7,572 bases of DNA from Methylobacterium sp. (GTDB lineage: Bacteria; Pseudomonadota; Alphaproteobacteria; Rhizobiales; Beijerinckiaceae), in assembly GCA_020252865.1 (NCBI GenBank), contig JADCCH010000065.1, forward strand, positions 1 to 7,572, written 5' to 3'. Below the pieces are notes generated by a model. The model was not told the DNA's origin and did no database searches. It was given only the letters and a program-made list of their open reading frames with translations. Below, in pieces: positions 1 through 6,297 of the stretch. How positions within the stretch are numbered: the stretch's first letter is position 1; every line of letters begins with the position of its first letter. Made by a program: the position numbers and the translations under genes.

Positions 1-397
1 CGAAGCGCGGGTTGTTCGAAAGCTTCGCGACCGCTTCCACGGTCTCATCGTTCAGCCCGAGGTTCAGCACGGTGTCCATCATGCCCGGCATCGAGGCGCG
101 GGCGCCGGAGCGCACCGAGACCAGCAGCGGGTTTTCCTTGTCGCCGAAGCCGCGGCCCGCGAGCCTGCCGACCTGCTTCAGAGCGGCATCGACCTGCTGG
201 GCGAGATCGAGCGGGTAAGTGTTGTCATGCGCATAAAACCAGGTGCAGACCTCGGTGGAGATGGTGAAACCCGGCGGCACCGGCAGCCCCAGGCTGCACA
301 TTTCGGCCAAATTCGCGCCCTTGCCGCCCAGAAGGTTGCGCAAGGAGGCGTTGCCTTCCGCCTGGCCATCGCCAAACGTGTAAACCCACTTCGTCAT
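1..397 (-). CDS. ppdK: Pyruvate phosphate dikinase, N-terminal part (runs off the left edge)
   Basis: Pyruvate phosphate dikinase interconverts pyruvate + ATP + Pi and PEP + AMP + PPi in the cytoplasm, and supplies PEP for gluconeogenesis. Only about 132 N-terminal residues of a protein usually near 880-900 residues are inside the window. The visible part belongs to the ATP-grasp nucleotide-binding domain: it opens [11 protein letters not shown], followed by [10 protein letters not shown] (residues 24-33), [10 protein letters not shown] (36-45) and, near the edge, [15 protein letters not shown]. These are hallmark stretches of the family. The ATG at 397 is preceded on the minus strand by GGGAG about 10 bases upstream, and it matches the usual family start. 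The gene is divergent from the binding-protein gene, with a dyad-rich region between. The rest of the gene, including the catalytic His and the PEP-binding domain, cannot be assessed. Confidence 0.96.
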   Translation of the reverse strand, partial: MTKWVYTFGDGQAEGNASLRNLLGGKGANLAEMCSLGLPVPPGFTISTEVCTWFYAHDNTYPLDLAQQVDAALKQVGRLAGRGFGDKENPLLVSVRSGARASMPGMMDTVLNLGLNDETVEAVAKLSNNPRF

Positions 398-434
398 CCC
401 CGTGCCACTCCCTTGGTCACAGATCGAGGTCTGG

Positions 435-500
435 CTTTCGCAGTTGCGAAAGGTCCCTCGTCGCTTTGTCGCAAATGTCTCAGGAAGGCAACCGTTGCGA
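435..500. promoter_or_regulatory. Putative operator cluster between ppdK and the binding-protein gene
   Basis: Positions 435-452 read CTTTCGCAGTTGCGAAAG: two perfect 8-bp inverted arms around a 2-base centre. The core TTGCGA recurs at 444-449 (plus), 469-474 (minus) and 495-500 (plus), about 25-26 bp apart. The second copy sits in TTTGTCGCAAA (465-475), itself a short dyad. This arrangement in a divergent intergenic region suggests a binding site for a dimeric regulator of ppdK, of the binding-protein gene, or of both. The regulator is unknown. No convincing -35/-10 pair was found for ppdK. Confidence 0.4.
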
Positions 501-561
501 TTGCCTTGTGCCATCCGCAAATGGCATGACCGACATGAACAAAAGCCGAGCAGGAAGCCGA

Positions 562-1455
562 ATGGGTCGCCTCGTCACCCGGTTCCCCACGCTGGCCCGA
601 AGGCCTGGCCGATGCGCGCTGGCGCTGCTGGGCCTGCTCGCCTGCCTTCTGCCCGGCACGGCGCCGCGGGCGCTCGCCCAGCAGGGCAACCCGATCCGCA
701 TCCCGGTTTTCGTCGATCCCGAGCGGCGCATCGAGCGCCGTGCCGGGCCGCGCATCGCCAATATCCGTTTTCTCACCGAAGACGATTATCCGCCCTTCAA
801 CTTTGCTGCGGCCGATGGCCAATTGCAGGGTTTCAACATCGATCTTGCGCGCGCGATCTGCGCCGAGATCGAGGCGCAATGCACCATCCAGCCTCGCCGC
901 TGGGATCTTCTCCTGCCGGCGCTCGACATGAACGAGGGCGATGCCGTGATTGCCTCGCATCGCATTGACGGGGATCTGCGCCGTCGTTTCGAGGTGTCCC
1001 AGCCGGTCTATCGTGTGCCCGCGCGCTTTGCCGGCCACAAGGATGGCGCGATCCGATCCACCGATGCGCAGGCGCTGCAGGGCAAATCCATCGCGGTGGT
1101 CGGCGGCTCGCGGCACGAGGCCTATCTCAACGCGCTGTTCCCGGCCGTGCGGATCGAGCGCTTCCCCAGTGCGGAGGGGGCATTGGAGGCGATGCGCCGC
1201 AGGCAGGTGGACCTTGCCTTCGGGGATGGGATTGCCATCGCGTTTTGGCTCAACGGTTCGGAATCGCTCGATTGCTGCACGTTCATTGGCGGGGCCTATG
1301 CCGAGAGCCGTTTTTTCGGGGAGGGCGCAGGCATCGTGATGCGCAAGGGCCATATTGCGCTCCGGCAGGCGATCGACGATGCGCTGACCCGGATGAGCCG
1401 CGATGGCCGCTTCGCGCGGCTCTATCTCAAACACTTCCCGGTGCCGTTCTACTGA
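562..1455 (+). CDS. Periplasmic amino-acid-binding protein (SBP family 3, HisJ/ArgT-like), orphan
   Basis: This is probably the extracytoplasmic solute-binding subunit of a polar amino-acid ABC transporter. With the ATG at 562 it has 297 residues. Residues 1-39 look like a signal peptide: a basic n-region, the hydrophobic stretch [14 protein letters not shown], and cleavage after RALA before QQ. The mature part has YPPFNF (76-81), [11 protein letters not shown] (90-100) and C100-x6-C107, the spacing of the known disulfide in lysine/arginine/ornithine and histidine binding proteins. It also has an Arg-rich stretch (140-142) where the ligand-carboxylate Arg of the family lies, and LAFGD (218-222) matching the family's ligand-binding Asp. 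The start at 562 is favoured by AGGAAG at 552-557. In-frame starts at 526 and 535 (ATG), 475 (ATG) or 466 (TTG) are possible, but the last two fall inside the upstream repeat cluster. No permease or ATPase gene is adjacent, so the partner is elsewhere or the protein serves another role. The ligand is not determinable. Confidence 0.85.
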   Translation: MGRLVTRFPTLARRPGRCALALLGLLACLLPGTAPRALAQQGNPIRIPVFVDPERRIERRAGPRIANIRFLTEDDYPPFNFAAADGQLQGFNIDLARAICAEIEAQCTIQPRRWDLLLPALDMNEGDAVIASHRIDGDLRRRFEVSQPVYRVPARFAGHKDGAIRSTDAQALQGKSIAVVGGSRHEAYLNALFPAVRIERFPSAEGALEAMRRRQVDLAFGDGIAIAFWLNGSESLDCCTFIGGAYAESRFFGEGAGIVMRKGHIALRQAIDDALTRMSRDGRFARLYLKHFPVPFY

Positions 1456-1474
1456 AAGCCGAATCGCTCCCTGG

Positions 1475-1503
1475 TTGACGGTTCGGTGCGCCGGCCGTAA
1501 CGA
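1475..1503 (+). promoter_or_regulatory. Possible sigma-70-type promoter for lysK
   Basis: TTGACG at 1475-1480 matches the -35 consensus at five of six positions. It is followed after 17 bp by TAACGA (1498-1503), a weak -10. Transcription would begin near 1510, about 45 bases before the lysK ATG. The weak -10 and the overlap with the inverted repeats at 1479-1511 keep confidence low. Confidence 0.28.
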
Positions 1504-1511
1504 ACCGGCGC
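1479..1511 (+). terminator. Overlapping inverted repeats after the binding-protein gene (possible hairpin terminator)
   Basis: There are two perfect 7-bp stems that cannot form together: CGGTTCG (1479-1485) with CGAACCG (1501-1507), and GCGCCGG (1488-1494) with CCGGCGC (1505-1511). They lie 23-33 bases after the stop of the binding-protein gene and end 45 bases before lysK. No U-tract follows, so this is not a classical intrinsic terminator. It may mark the transcript end or be part of lysK leader control. Confidence 0.3.
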
Positions 1512-1556
1512 CCTTCTCCCGCAAAAAAAACCTTCTTCGGAAACAAAACCGCCTCC

Positions 1557-3263
1557 ATGACCGATCTTTCCCGTTTTCGCGACGCTGCCCGGACTTCCCC
1601 CGCCTGGCCTTTCGAAGAGGCCCGCAAGCTGGTCGCGCGCATCCAGAAATCGGGCAAGAGGCAGGTGCTGTTCGAAACGGGCTATGGCCCCTCGGGCCTG
1701 CCGCATATCGGCACATTCGGCGAGGTGGCGCGCACCACGATGGTGCGCCGCGCCTTCGAGGCGCTGACCGGCGGGGAAATCCCGACCCGGCTCATCTGCT
1801 TCTCGGATGACATGGATGGCATGCGCAAGATCCCGGATAATGTGCCGGATCGCGCCTTTCTCGAGCCGCATCTGCAGAAGCCGCTGACCTCGGTTCCGAA
1901 CCCCTTCGGCGGGGATTACGAGAGCTTCGGGCATCACAACAACGCGATGCTGCGGCGGTTTCTCGATACCTTCGGCTTCGAATACGAATTCATGAGTGCG
2001 ACCGAGTGCTATCGCAACGGCACCTTCGATGCCGTGCTGCTGCGCGCGGCCGAGCGCTACCAGGCCATCATGGATGTGATGCTGCCCACGCTTGGTCCGG
2101 AACGGCAGGCGACCTATTCCCCCTTCCTGCCGATCTCGCCCCAGTCGGGCCGCGTGCTCTATGTGCCGATGAAGCATGTGGATGCCAAGGCAGGCACGGT
2201 CACCTTCCTCGACGAGGACGGCGCGGAGACGACTTTGCCCGTCACCGGCGGGCATGTGAAGCTGCAATGGAAGCCGGATTTCGGCATGCGCTGGGCGGCG
2301 CTCGATGTCGATTTCGAGATGTTCGGCAAGGATCACCAGACCAATGCCGGCATCTATGATCGCATCTGCGCGATCCTCGGCGGCATTCCGCCGGAGCATT
2401 ATGTCTACGAGCTGTTCCTCGACGATCAGGGCCAGAAGATCTCCAAGTCCAAGGGCAATGGCCTGACCATCGACGAATGGCTCACCTATGCCTCGCCCGA
2501 GAGCCTCGCGCTCTATATGTTCCAAAAGCCACGCGAGGCGAAGCGGCTCTTTTTCGATGTCATCCCCCGCGCGGTGGATGAATATCTCCAGTTCCTCGAT
2601 GCCTTTCCCCGGCAGGATGCGAAGAACCAGCTCGGAAATCCGGTCTGGCACATCCATGGCGGCAATCCGCCGCCGCCAGAGCGGCTGGGCAGGGAGGGCG
2701 AGAACGCGCCCTCCGAGAAGGTCTCGTTCTCGCTGCTCATGAACCTCGTGGCGGTCGCGAATGCCGAGGAGAAGGGCGTGCTCTGGGGCTTCCTGAAGCG
2801 CTATGCGCCCTCGGCCTCGCCCGAGAGCCATCCGCGTCTTGATGCGCTGGTCGGCTACGCGATCCGCTATTTCGAGGATTTCGTGAAGCCGAAAAAGGCC
2901 TATCGCCTGCCCGATGCAGTGGAGGAAGCGGCCTTTGACGCGTTGGCCGACAAGCTTGCGGCGATGCCGGCGGATGCAACGGCGGAGGCCATCCAGGAAG
3001 CGGCCTATGATGTGGCGCGCGCCGTCCCGCGCTATCAGGATTTCGCGGCCAAGGGTGCCACGCCCGAGCGTCCCGGCGTCTCGAATGCGTGGTTTGCGGC
3101 GATCTACAACGTGCTTCTCGGCGAGGAGCGGGGACCCCGTTTCGGCTCCTTCGCGGCGATCTACGGGCTTGAGAACACGGTTGCGCTCATCCGCAAGGCG
3201 ATTGCTGGCGAACTCGTCGCGGCGCACGAGGCCTTCCGAAGTGCGCGTCGGATTACTGGCTGA
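1557..3263 (+). CDS. lysK: Lysyl-tRNA synthetase, class I (archaeal type)
   Basis: This enzyme charges tRNA-Lys with lysine using ATP in the cytoplasm. The 568-residue product has the class I Rossmann signatures: [15 protein letters not shown] (42-56), with HIGT at 50-53 as the HIGH motif, and KISKSKGNG (294-302) as the KMSKS motif. It also has the family stretches [13 protein letters not shown] (81-93) and [11 protein letters not shown] (253-263). The remaining C-terminal half (about 310-568) corresponds to the helical anticodon-binding part. Length is near the family norm (about 520-560). This class is unrelated in fold to the class II LysRS of most bacteria, and is known in archaea, spirochaetes and many alphaproteobacteria, where it is often annotated lysS. 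The ATG at 1557 matches the family start, although no strong Shine-Dalgarno is visible. The stop overlaps the end of the convergent regulator gene by 11 bp. Catalytic motifs are intact, so the gene should be functional. Confidence 0.96.
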   Translation: MTDLSRFRDAARTSPAWPFEEARKLVARIQKSGKRQVLFETGYGPSGLPHIGTFGEVARTTMVRRAFEALTGGEIPTRLICFSDDMDGMRKIPDNVPDRAFLEPHLQKPLTSVPNPFGGDYESFGHHNNAMLRRFLDTFGFEYEFMSATECYRNGTFDAVLLRAAERYQAIMDVMLPTLGPERQATYSPFLPISPQSGRVLYVPMKHVDAKAGTVTFLDEDGAETTLPVTGGHVKLQWKPDFGMRWAALDVDFEMFGKDHQTNAGIYDRICAILGGIPPEHYVYELFLDDQGQKISKSKGNGLTIDEWLTYASPESLALYMFQKPREAKRLFFDVIPRAVDEYLQFLDAFPRQDAKNQLGNPVWHIHGGNPPPPERLGREGENAPSEKVSFSLLMNLVAVANAEEKGVLWGFLKRYAPSASPESHPRLDALVGYAIRYFEDFVKPKKAYRLPDAVEEAAFDALADKLAAMPADATAEAIQEAAYDVARAVPRYQDFAAKGATPERPGVSNAWFAAIYNVLLGEERGPRFGSFAAIYGLENTVALIRKAIAGELVAAHEAFRSARRITG

Positions 3264-3870
3264 GCCAGAGGATGCGGGCGAGCAGGCGGATGTCCTTCGT
3301 CTTCCGCGCAGGCAGCTCCTCTCCCGAAAGGCCGCGCAGGCGCAACTGCATGCCCGTTTCGAGCCCGAGTTCGCCAATGATCAGGCTGCCGTCGATTGCC
3401 AGAAGCAGCACGCGATCGCCTCGGCGCCTCGGCGCGCTGGGCGAGGCGATGATCATGTCGCCCTGCTTGTAGGCTGGCGCGAAGCGGTCGCAGTCGAGAC
3501 CGATCGCGAAGCTATCGCCGCGCAGGCCCTGGAGCGGCTCGATCCGGTCCCAGCCGGCACCCTGCGGCCGCCCCTCCTCGTCGAAGGCATCGGCCGTGAG
3601 GTGATCCGCGAACCGGAAGGGCAGGTGCGATGGCCCCGGTTCGCTGGTGACGATCGCCAGGAACTCATCCACGCCGACGCCCGTGGCCGCGAGGATCTTC
3701 GCGATGGATTCGGTCGATGGCCAACGCGGATGGCCATCCGCGCCCTGCCGCTTCGAGCGATTGAAGGTGGTCGCATCAAGGCCCGCCCGCTTGGCCAGTG
3801 CCGAGGGCGTGAGGCCATGTCGCTGCGCGAGCGTGTCGATGGCCGTCCAGATCTGCGAATGGGTCAACAT
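3253..3870 (-). CDS. HTH regulator with degenerate S24/LexA-like C-terminal domain
   Basis: This is a 205-residue DNA-binding regulator. Residues about 5-62 form an XRE-type helix-turn-helix ([20 protein letters not shown], 20-39, covers the HTH core). Residues about 105-205 have the S24 peptidase fold pattern: [15 protein letters not shown] (130-144), [10 protein letters not shown] (148-157), and an end in ARILWLSQ typical of a widespread alphaproteobacterial family. In that family the nucleophile lies in GDSM-x-P; here the aligned residues are CDRF-A-P (127-132), so Ser is replaced by Arg129. The general-base Lys region reads IIGELG (164-169), without Lys. The Ala-Gly scissile motif expected in the linker is also not seen. 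The protein therefore should not self-cleave, and probably works as a dimeric ligand- or context-dependent regulator. The ATG at 3870 has GCAGGA 9 bases upstream. The surroundings are housekeeping genes, not prophage. Its targets are unknown; autoregulation from the dyads upstream is plausible. Confidence 0.88.
   Translation of the reverse strand: MLTHSQIWTAIDTLAQRHGLTPSALAKRAGLDATTFNRSKRQGADGHPRWPSTESIAKILAATGVGVDEFLAIVTSEPGPSHLPFRFADHLTADAFDEEGRPQGAGWDRIEPLQGLRGDSFAIGLDCDRFAPAYKQGDMIIASPSAPRRRGDRVLLLAIDGSLIIGELGLETGMQLRLRGLSGEELPARKTKDIRLLARILWLSQ
3256..3268. terminator. Dyad spanning the lysK stop at the convergent junction
   Basis: CTGGCTGAGCCAG has 6-bp perfect arms around one central base. 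As RNA it would form a CTGG/CCAG stem with a 5-base loop. It lies over the lysK stop codon and the last codons of the convergent regulator, so it could act on either transcript. The stem is short and there is no U-tract. Confidence 0.25.
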
Positions 3871-3899
3871 GCCGCAACATCCTGCACGAAACCTGCGGC
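3871..3899. promoter_or_regulatory. Inverted repeat at the start of the S24-type regulator gene (possible operator)
   Basis: GCCGCA (3871-3876) and TGCGGC (3894-3899) are perfect inverted arms, 17 bases apart. They lie directly upstream of the regulator's ATG and cover its ribosome-binding site. This is a natural place for autorepression, but the motif is short and G+C-rich, so chance is possible. Confidence 0.3.
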
Positions 3900-3910
3900 C
3901 CTCGCGAGGG
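3899..3910. repeat. 12-bp perfect palindrome CCCTCGCGAGGG
   Basis: This perfect palindrome without a spacer lies in the divergent region between the S24-type regulator and the DUF952-pyrD operon, directly after the GCCGCA/TGCGGC dyad. It could be an operator half of the same control region. Its function is inferred from position only. Confidence 0.35.
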
Positions 3911-3919
3911 GGATGCCGC

Positions 3920-3956
3920 GAAAAGCTGTGCCTCCGGCCGGAAAATTGCGCTTTTC
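3920..3956. repeat. Inverted repeat GAAAAGC / GCTTTTC
   Basis: Perfect 7-bp arms at 3920-3926 and 3950-3956 enclose 23 bases that include the palindrome CCGGCCGG (3934-3941). Nested in the right arm is GAAAA-TTGCGC-TTTTC (3941-3956). The A/T-rich arms stand out from the local G+C-rich sequence and lie at the probable promoter of the DUF952-pyrD operon. Confidence 0.35.
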
Positions 3957-3980
3957 AGCACCCCTGCAACCGCCTAGATC
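3952..3980 (+). promoter_or_regulatory. Possible promoter of the DUF952-pyrD operon
   Basis: TTTTCA (3952-3957) and TAGATC (3975-3980) are separated by 17 bp and match the -35 and -10 consensus at four and three positions. The predicted start would be near 3987, leaving about 26 bases before the ATG at 4013. The evidence is weak but the position is right, and the -35 overlaps the GCTTTTC repeat arm. Confidence 0.25.
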
Positions 3981-4012
3981 TCGCCGCGCCCGCCCAAGCC
4001 GGAGTCTGCCGC

Positions 4013-4360
4013 ATGGCGCTTCTCTACAAGATCCTGTCTCGCCCCGAATGGGAGGCCTTTCGGCAGGACAGGCGATTCGCCGGCTCCGCGGTGGACCGGC
4101 AGGATGGCTTCATCCACTTCTCCTACGCCCATCAACTCGTTGAAACCGCCCGCAAGCATTTCGCCGGCCAGAGTGATCTTGTCCTGCTGGCGGTCGAGGG
4201 CGCCGAACTGGGTGATGCCCTGCGCGATGAGCCATCCCGGGGTGGAGACCTCTTTCCGCATCTTCATGCCGAACTCCCGCTTCCCGCCGTGCGATGGATG
4301 AAACCCATCGGGCAGGATGGGGAAGGCTTTCCCGTTCTTCCCGCCTTCGAGGAGGCCTGA
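4013..4360 (+). CDS. DUF952 family protein
   Basis: This small 115-residue soluble protein has no signal peptide or membrane segment. It shows the conserved pattern of DUF952: an opening LLYKILSRPEW (3-13), DGFIHFSYAHQLVETARKHF (31-50), a DLVLLAVE strand (55-62), and RGGDLFPHLHAELPL (77-90) followed by PAVRWMKP. Length is typical for the family (about 110-120). The biochemical function is not established. My recollection, which should be verified, is that the family has been grouped with ADP-ribosyltransferase-like folds. The ATG at 4013 is preceded by GGAG at 4001-4004. The stop is only 3 bases before the pyrD ATG, and the pyrD ribosome-binding site lies within this gene's last codons, so the two are almost certainly co-transcribed and translationally linked. 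Confidence 0.9.
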   Translation: MALLYKILSRPEWEAFRQDRRFAGSAVDRQDGFIHFSYAHQLVETARKHFAGQSDLVLLAVEGAELGDALRDEPSRGGDLFPHLHAELPLPAVRWMKPIGQDGEGFPVLPAFEEA

Positions 4361-4363
4361 TCC

Positions 4364-5431
4364 ATGTTCGCCCGAGCCTTTCCGCTGCTGCGCCCGCTGA
4401 TCGGCGCGATCGATGCCGAGCAGGCGCATGATCTCTCCGTGCGCGCGCTCGAGATGCTGCCGCTCCCGGCCTGCGGGCCGGATGATCCGCGCCTTGCCGT
4501 GGAAGCCTTCGGGCTCAAATTCCCCAATCCCGTGGGCATGGCTGCGGGTTTCGACAAGGATGCCCGCGTGCCCGATGCCGTGCTGCGTCTCGGCTTCGGC
4601 TTCGTGGAGGTCGGCGGGGTGACGCGGCAGCCCCAGCCCGGCAATCCGCGCCCACGCGTCTTCCGCCTTCAGCCGGATGAGGCCGTCATCAACCGTTACG
4701 GCCTCAATTCCAGCGGCATGGAAGCCGTACGCCATCGGCTGGCGAAGCGCCGGCGGACCGGCATCGTGGGGGTCAATCTCGGGGCGAACAAGGAAAGCGC
4801 CGATCGCATCGGCGACTACGTCGCGCTGCTCCAGACCCTCGGTCCGCATGCGGAATTCGCAACACTCAACATCTCTTCGCCGAACACGCCGGGCCTGCGG
4901 GATCTCCAGGGCAGGGCCTTCCTCGAGGAGTTGCTCGACCGCACGCTCGAGGCACGCGCGAAAGCAAACCTTGCGACCCGCGTTCTGCTGAAGATCGCGC
5001 CTGATCTCGATGATCTCCAGCTCGATGACATCGTGGCAGTGGCGCTGCGCCGCCCCATCGACGGGATGATCGTCTCGAACACCACCACCGCCCGGCCCGA
5101 AAGCCTGAAGGACAAGGCGCAGGCGAAGGAAGCCGGCGGCCTTTCCGGCAGGCCGATTTTCCGACCCTCCACCGTGAAGCTCGCGAAGACCTGGCTGCGC
5201 GTGGAGGGCAGGTTCCCGCTGATCGGCGTGGGCGGCATCGCCAGCGGCGCGGATGCGCTGGCCAAGATCGAGGCCGGCGCGAGCCTTGTTCAACTCTATA
5301 CCGCGCTGATCTATCAGGGGCCGGCGCTGCTTCAGGAAATCAAGGACACGCTTGAGGCCGCAGCACCGCCCGAAGGCCTTCCGGCCATTGTGGGACGGGC
5401 CGCGCGCGATTGGGCCAGTTCGGCCTGCTGA
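4364..5431 (+). CDS. pyrD: Dihydroorotate dehydrogenase (quinone), class 2
   Basis: This FMN enzyme oxidises dihydroorotate to orotate, the fourth step of UMP synthesis, and passes electrons to membrane quinones. The 355-residue length is typical of class 2. Residues 1-40 form the amphipathic N-terminal part that contacts the membrane and quinone. FMN/substrate motifs follow in order: [12 protein letters not shown] (55-66), [19 protein letters not shown] (80-98), [10 protein letters not shown] (109-118), GVNLGANK (136-143), [11 protein letters not shown] (169-179, containing the catalytic Ser of class 2, where class 1 has Cys), LLKIAPD (208-214), VSNTT (237-241), GLSGRPI (259-265), GVGGI (288-292) and [13 protein letters not shown] (308-320). 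All expected motifs are present. The ATG at 4364 has GAGGAGG at 4349-4355, inside the upstream DUF952 gene. The stop directly abuts the stop of the convergent response-regulator gene. Confidence 0.98.
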   Translation: MFARAFPLLRPLIGAIDAEQAHDLSVRALEMLPLPACGPDDPRLAVEAFGLKFPNPVGMAAGFDKDARVPDAVLRLGFGFVEVGGVTRQPQPGNPRPRVFRLQPDEAVINRYGLNSSGMEAVRHRLAKRRRTGIVGVNLGANKESADRIGDYVALLQTLGPHAEFATLNISSPNTPGLRDLQGRAFLEELLDRTLEARAKANLATRVLLKIAPDLDDLQLDDIVAVALRRPIDGMIVSNTTTARPESLKDKAQAKEAGGLSGRPIFRPSTVKLAKTWLRVEGRFPLIGVGGIASGADALAKIEAGASLVQLYTALIYQGPALLQEIKDTLEAAAPPEGLPAIVGRAARDWASSAC

Positions 5432-5441
5432 TCAGGCCGGA
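5419..5441. terminator. Stem-loop at the pyrD / response-regulator convergent junction
   Basis: CGGCCTGCTGATCAGGCCG (5421-5439) has 7-bp perfect arms and a 5-base loop. One G-T wobble and one more A-T pair extend the stem to 5419-5441. It contains both opposing stop codons in the palindrome CTGATCAG. Such a stem could end transcription from both sides, but there is no U-tract on either strand, so an mRNA 3'-end-stabilising role is equally possible. Confidence 0.4.
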
Positions 5442-6106
5442 AGCTCGATCTTCGAGGCGGCGATCACCGCCTGCGTGCGGCTTTCGACGCCAAGCTTCAT
5501 CAGGATCGCCGAGACATGCGCCTTCACGGTCGCCTCGGAGACCGAAAGCTCATAAGCGATCTGCTTGTTGAGAAGTCCCTCGGACAGCATGGTCAGCACG
5601 CGCATCTGCTGCGGGGTGAGGCTGGCGAGCCGCCGGACCAGATCGGCTGTTTCCTTATCCGCCCCCACATCGAGCCGGATATGCGGTGGCGTCCATTGCC
5701 CGCCCCCGATCACCGTCGCGATCGCGCCGTGCATGGTCTCGATGGAGGAGGTCTTCGGGATATAGCCTGAGGCGCCGAATTCGATGCAGGTGCGGATGGT
5801 CGCCGGGTCCTCGATGCCCGAGACCACGATGACCGGCACGGAAGGATATTGCGAGCGCAGGAAGGTGAGCCCCGAAAAGCCGTTCACGCCCGGCATCTTC
5901 AGGTCCAGCAGCACCAGATCGACCTCCGGCTCGTTCAGAATCGCCGCCGTTGCTTCCTCGAGAGTGCCGGCCTCGATCACGTGGAGGTGGCGGAAGATGC
6001 CATTGACCGCCTGGCGCAGCGCGCCGCGAAACAAGGGATGATCATCTGCGATGATGATGGTGCCGCGGCCATCCGCGGACAGAGGCGTGGAAAGTCCTGC
6101 CGACAT
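5432..6106 (-). CDS. Two-component response regulator, NarL/LuxR type (CrbR/AgmR-like)
   Basis: This 224-residue transcription factor has an N-terminal receiver domain (about 15-135). The acidic pocket is Asp21-Asp22, the phospho-acceptor is Asp68 in LVLLDLKMPG (64-73), the switch Ser is Ser96 in VVSG, and the conserved Lys is Lys118 in YIPKTS. All catalytic receiver residues are present. A linker leads to a C-terminal LuxR-type HTH (about 162-215) with LTPQQMRVLTMLSEG, NKQIAYELSVSEATVKAHVS and ILMKLGV. The receiver most resembles, from memory, regulators of the CrbR/AgmR group that control acetate or alcohol use. No histidine kinase is in the window. The ATG at 6106 has a GGGGG run 8 bases upstream. 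The gene ends against pyrD and faces away from the SSS-like membrane protein gene, which may be a functional partner or a target. Confidence 0.93.
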   Translation of the reverse strand: MSAGLSTPLSADGRGTIIIADDHPLFRGALRQAVNGIFRHLHVIEAGTLEEATAAILNEPEVDLVLLDLKMPGVNGFSGLTFLRSQYPSVPVIVVSGIEDPATIRTCIEFGASGYIPKTSSIETMHGAIATVIGGGQWTPPHIRLDVGADKETADLVRRLASLTPQQMRVLTMLSEGLLNKQIAYELSVSEATVKAHVSAILMKLGVESRTQAVIAASKIELPA

Positions 6107-6297
6107 CCCCTTTTCCCCCTTGGAATGTTGCTTGTTGTTTTTTTGAGATTAACACGCAGATTGCGCTTGCACCATGATCCGATCCCATTCCGCGCAACCT
6201 GCGACATTCTGTCAGGGTGGCGTTCCAGGGAGCGGCCATCGGTGTTTGACAGCCGCGCCAGCCCCGGCGAAAAAGTGGGTGCGCGAAGGGCGGCTCC
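6107..6297. promoter_or_regulatory. Divergent control region between response regulator and SSS-like gene
   Basis: This 191-bp region is locally A/T-richer around 6120-6160 than its flanks. It contains the dyad GACATTCTGTC (6203-6213), part of a longer imperfect palindrome CCTG-cg-ACA/TGT-CAGG (6198-6216), which is a plausible activator or repressor site. On the plus strand TTGACA (6246-6251) is a perfect -35 hexamer, but the sequence 17 bp downstream (GAAAAA, 6269-6274) is a poor -10. Ribosome-binding sequences lie at both ends: GAAGGG at 6285-6290 for the plus-strand gene, and a G-run on the minus strand for the regulator. No small gene was recognised in it. Confidence 0.35.

Noticed and set aside
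562..690. LLAC at residues 25-28 of the binding protein as a lipobox
   Set aside because: Hydrophobic sequence continues after the Cys, and a better signal peptidase I site (ALA before QQ) follows. A lipoprotein form cannot be fully excluded.
1523..1530. Run of eight A as a phase-variable tract or terminator tail
   Set aside because: It lies outside any coding frame, 27 bases before lysK, and does not directly follow a stem on the proper strand.
394..1716. Long open frame on the minus strand opposite the binding-protein gene
   Set aside because: The translation is Arg/Ala/Gly-rich without recognisable motifs, and it overlaps a clear binding-protein gene. It is a typical mirror frame in high-G+C DNA.
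1449..3377. 642-codon open frame on the minus strand opposite lysK
   Set aside because: lysK on the plus strand has all class I LysRS motifs. The minus frame lacks domain signals and reflects codon bias of the real gene.
3253..3870. S24/XRE-type regulator as a sign of a prophage
   Set aside because: No integrase, phage structural genes or attachment repeats are nearby, the neighbours are housekeeping genes, and the protein matches a chromosomal alphaproteobacterial family.
3974..5293. 439-codon minus-strand frame opposite DUF952 and pyrD
   Set aside because: It covers two well-identified genes on the other strand and shows no family pattern of its own.
6138..6144. Run of seven T as an intrinsic terminator tail
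   Set aside because: No G+C-rich stem precedes it, and no plus-strand gene ends there. It lies in the 5' region of the minus-strand regulator.
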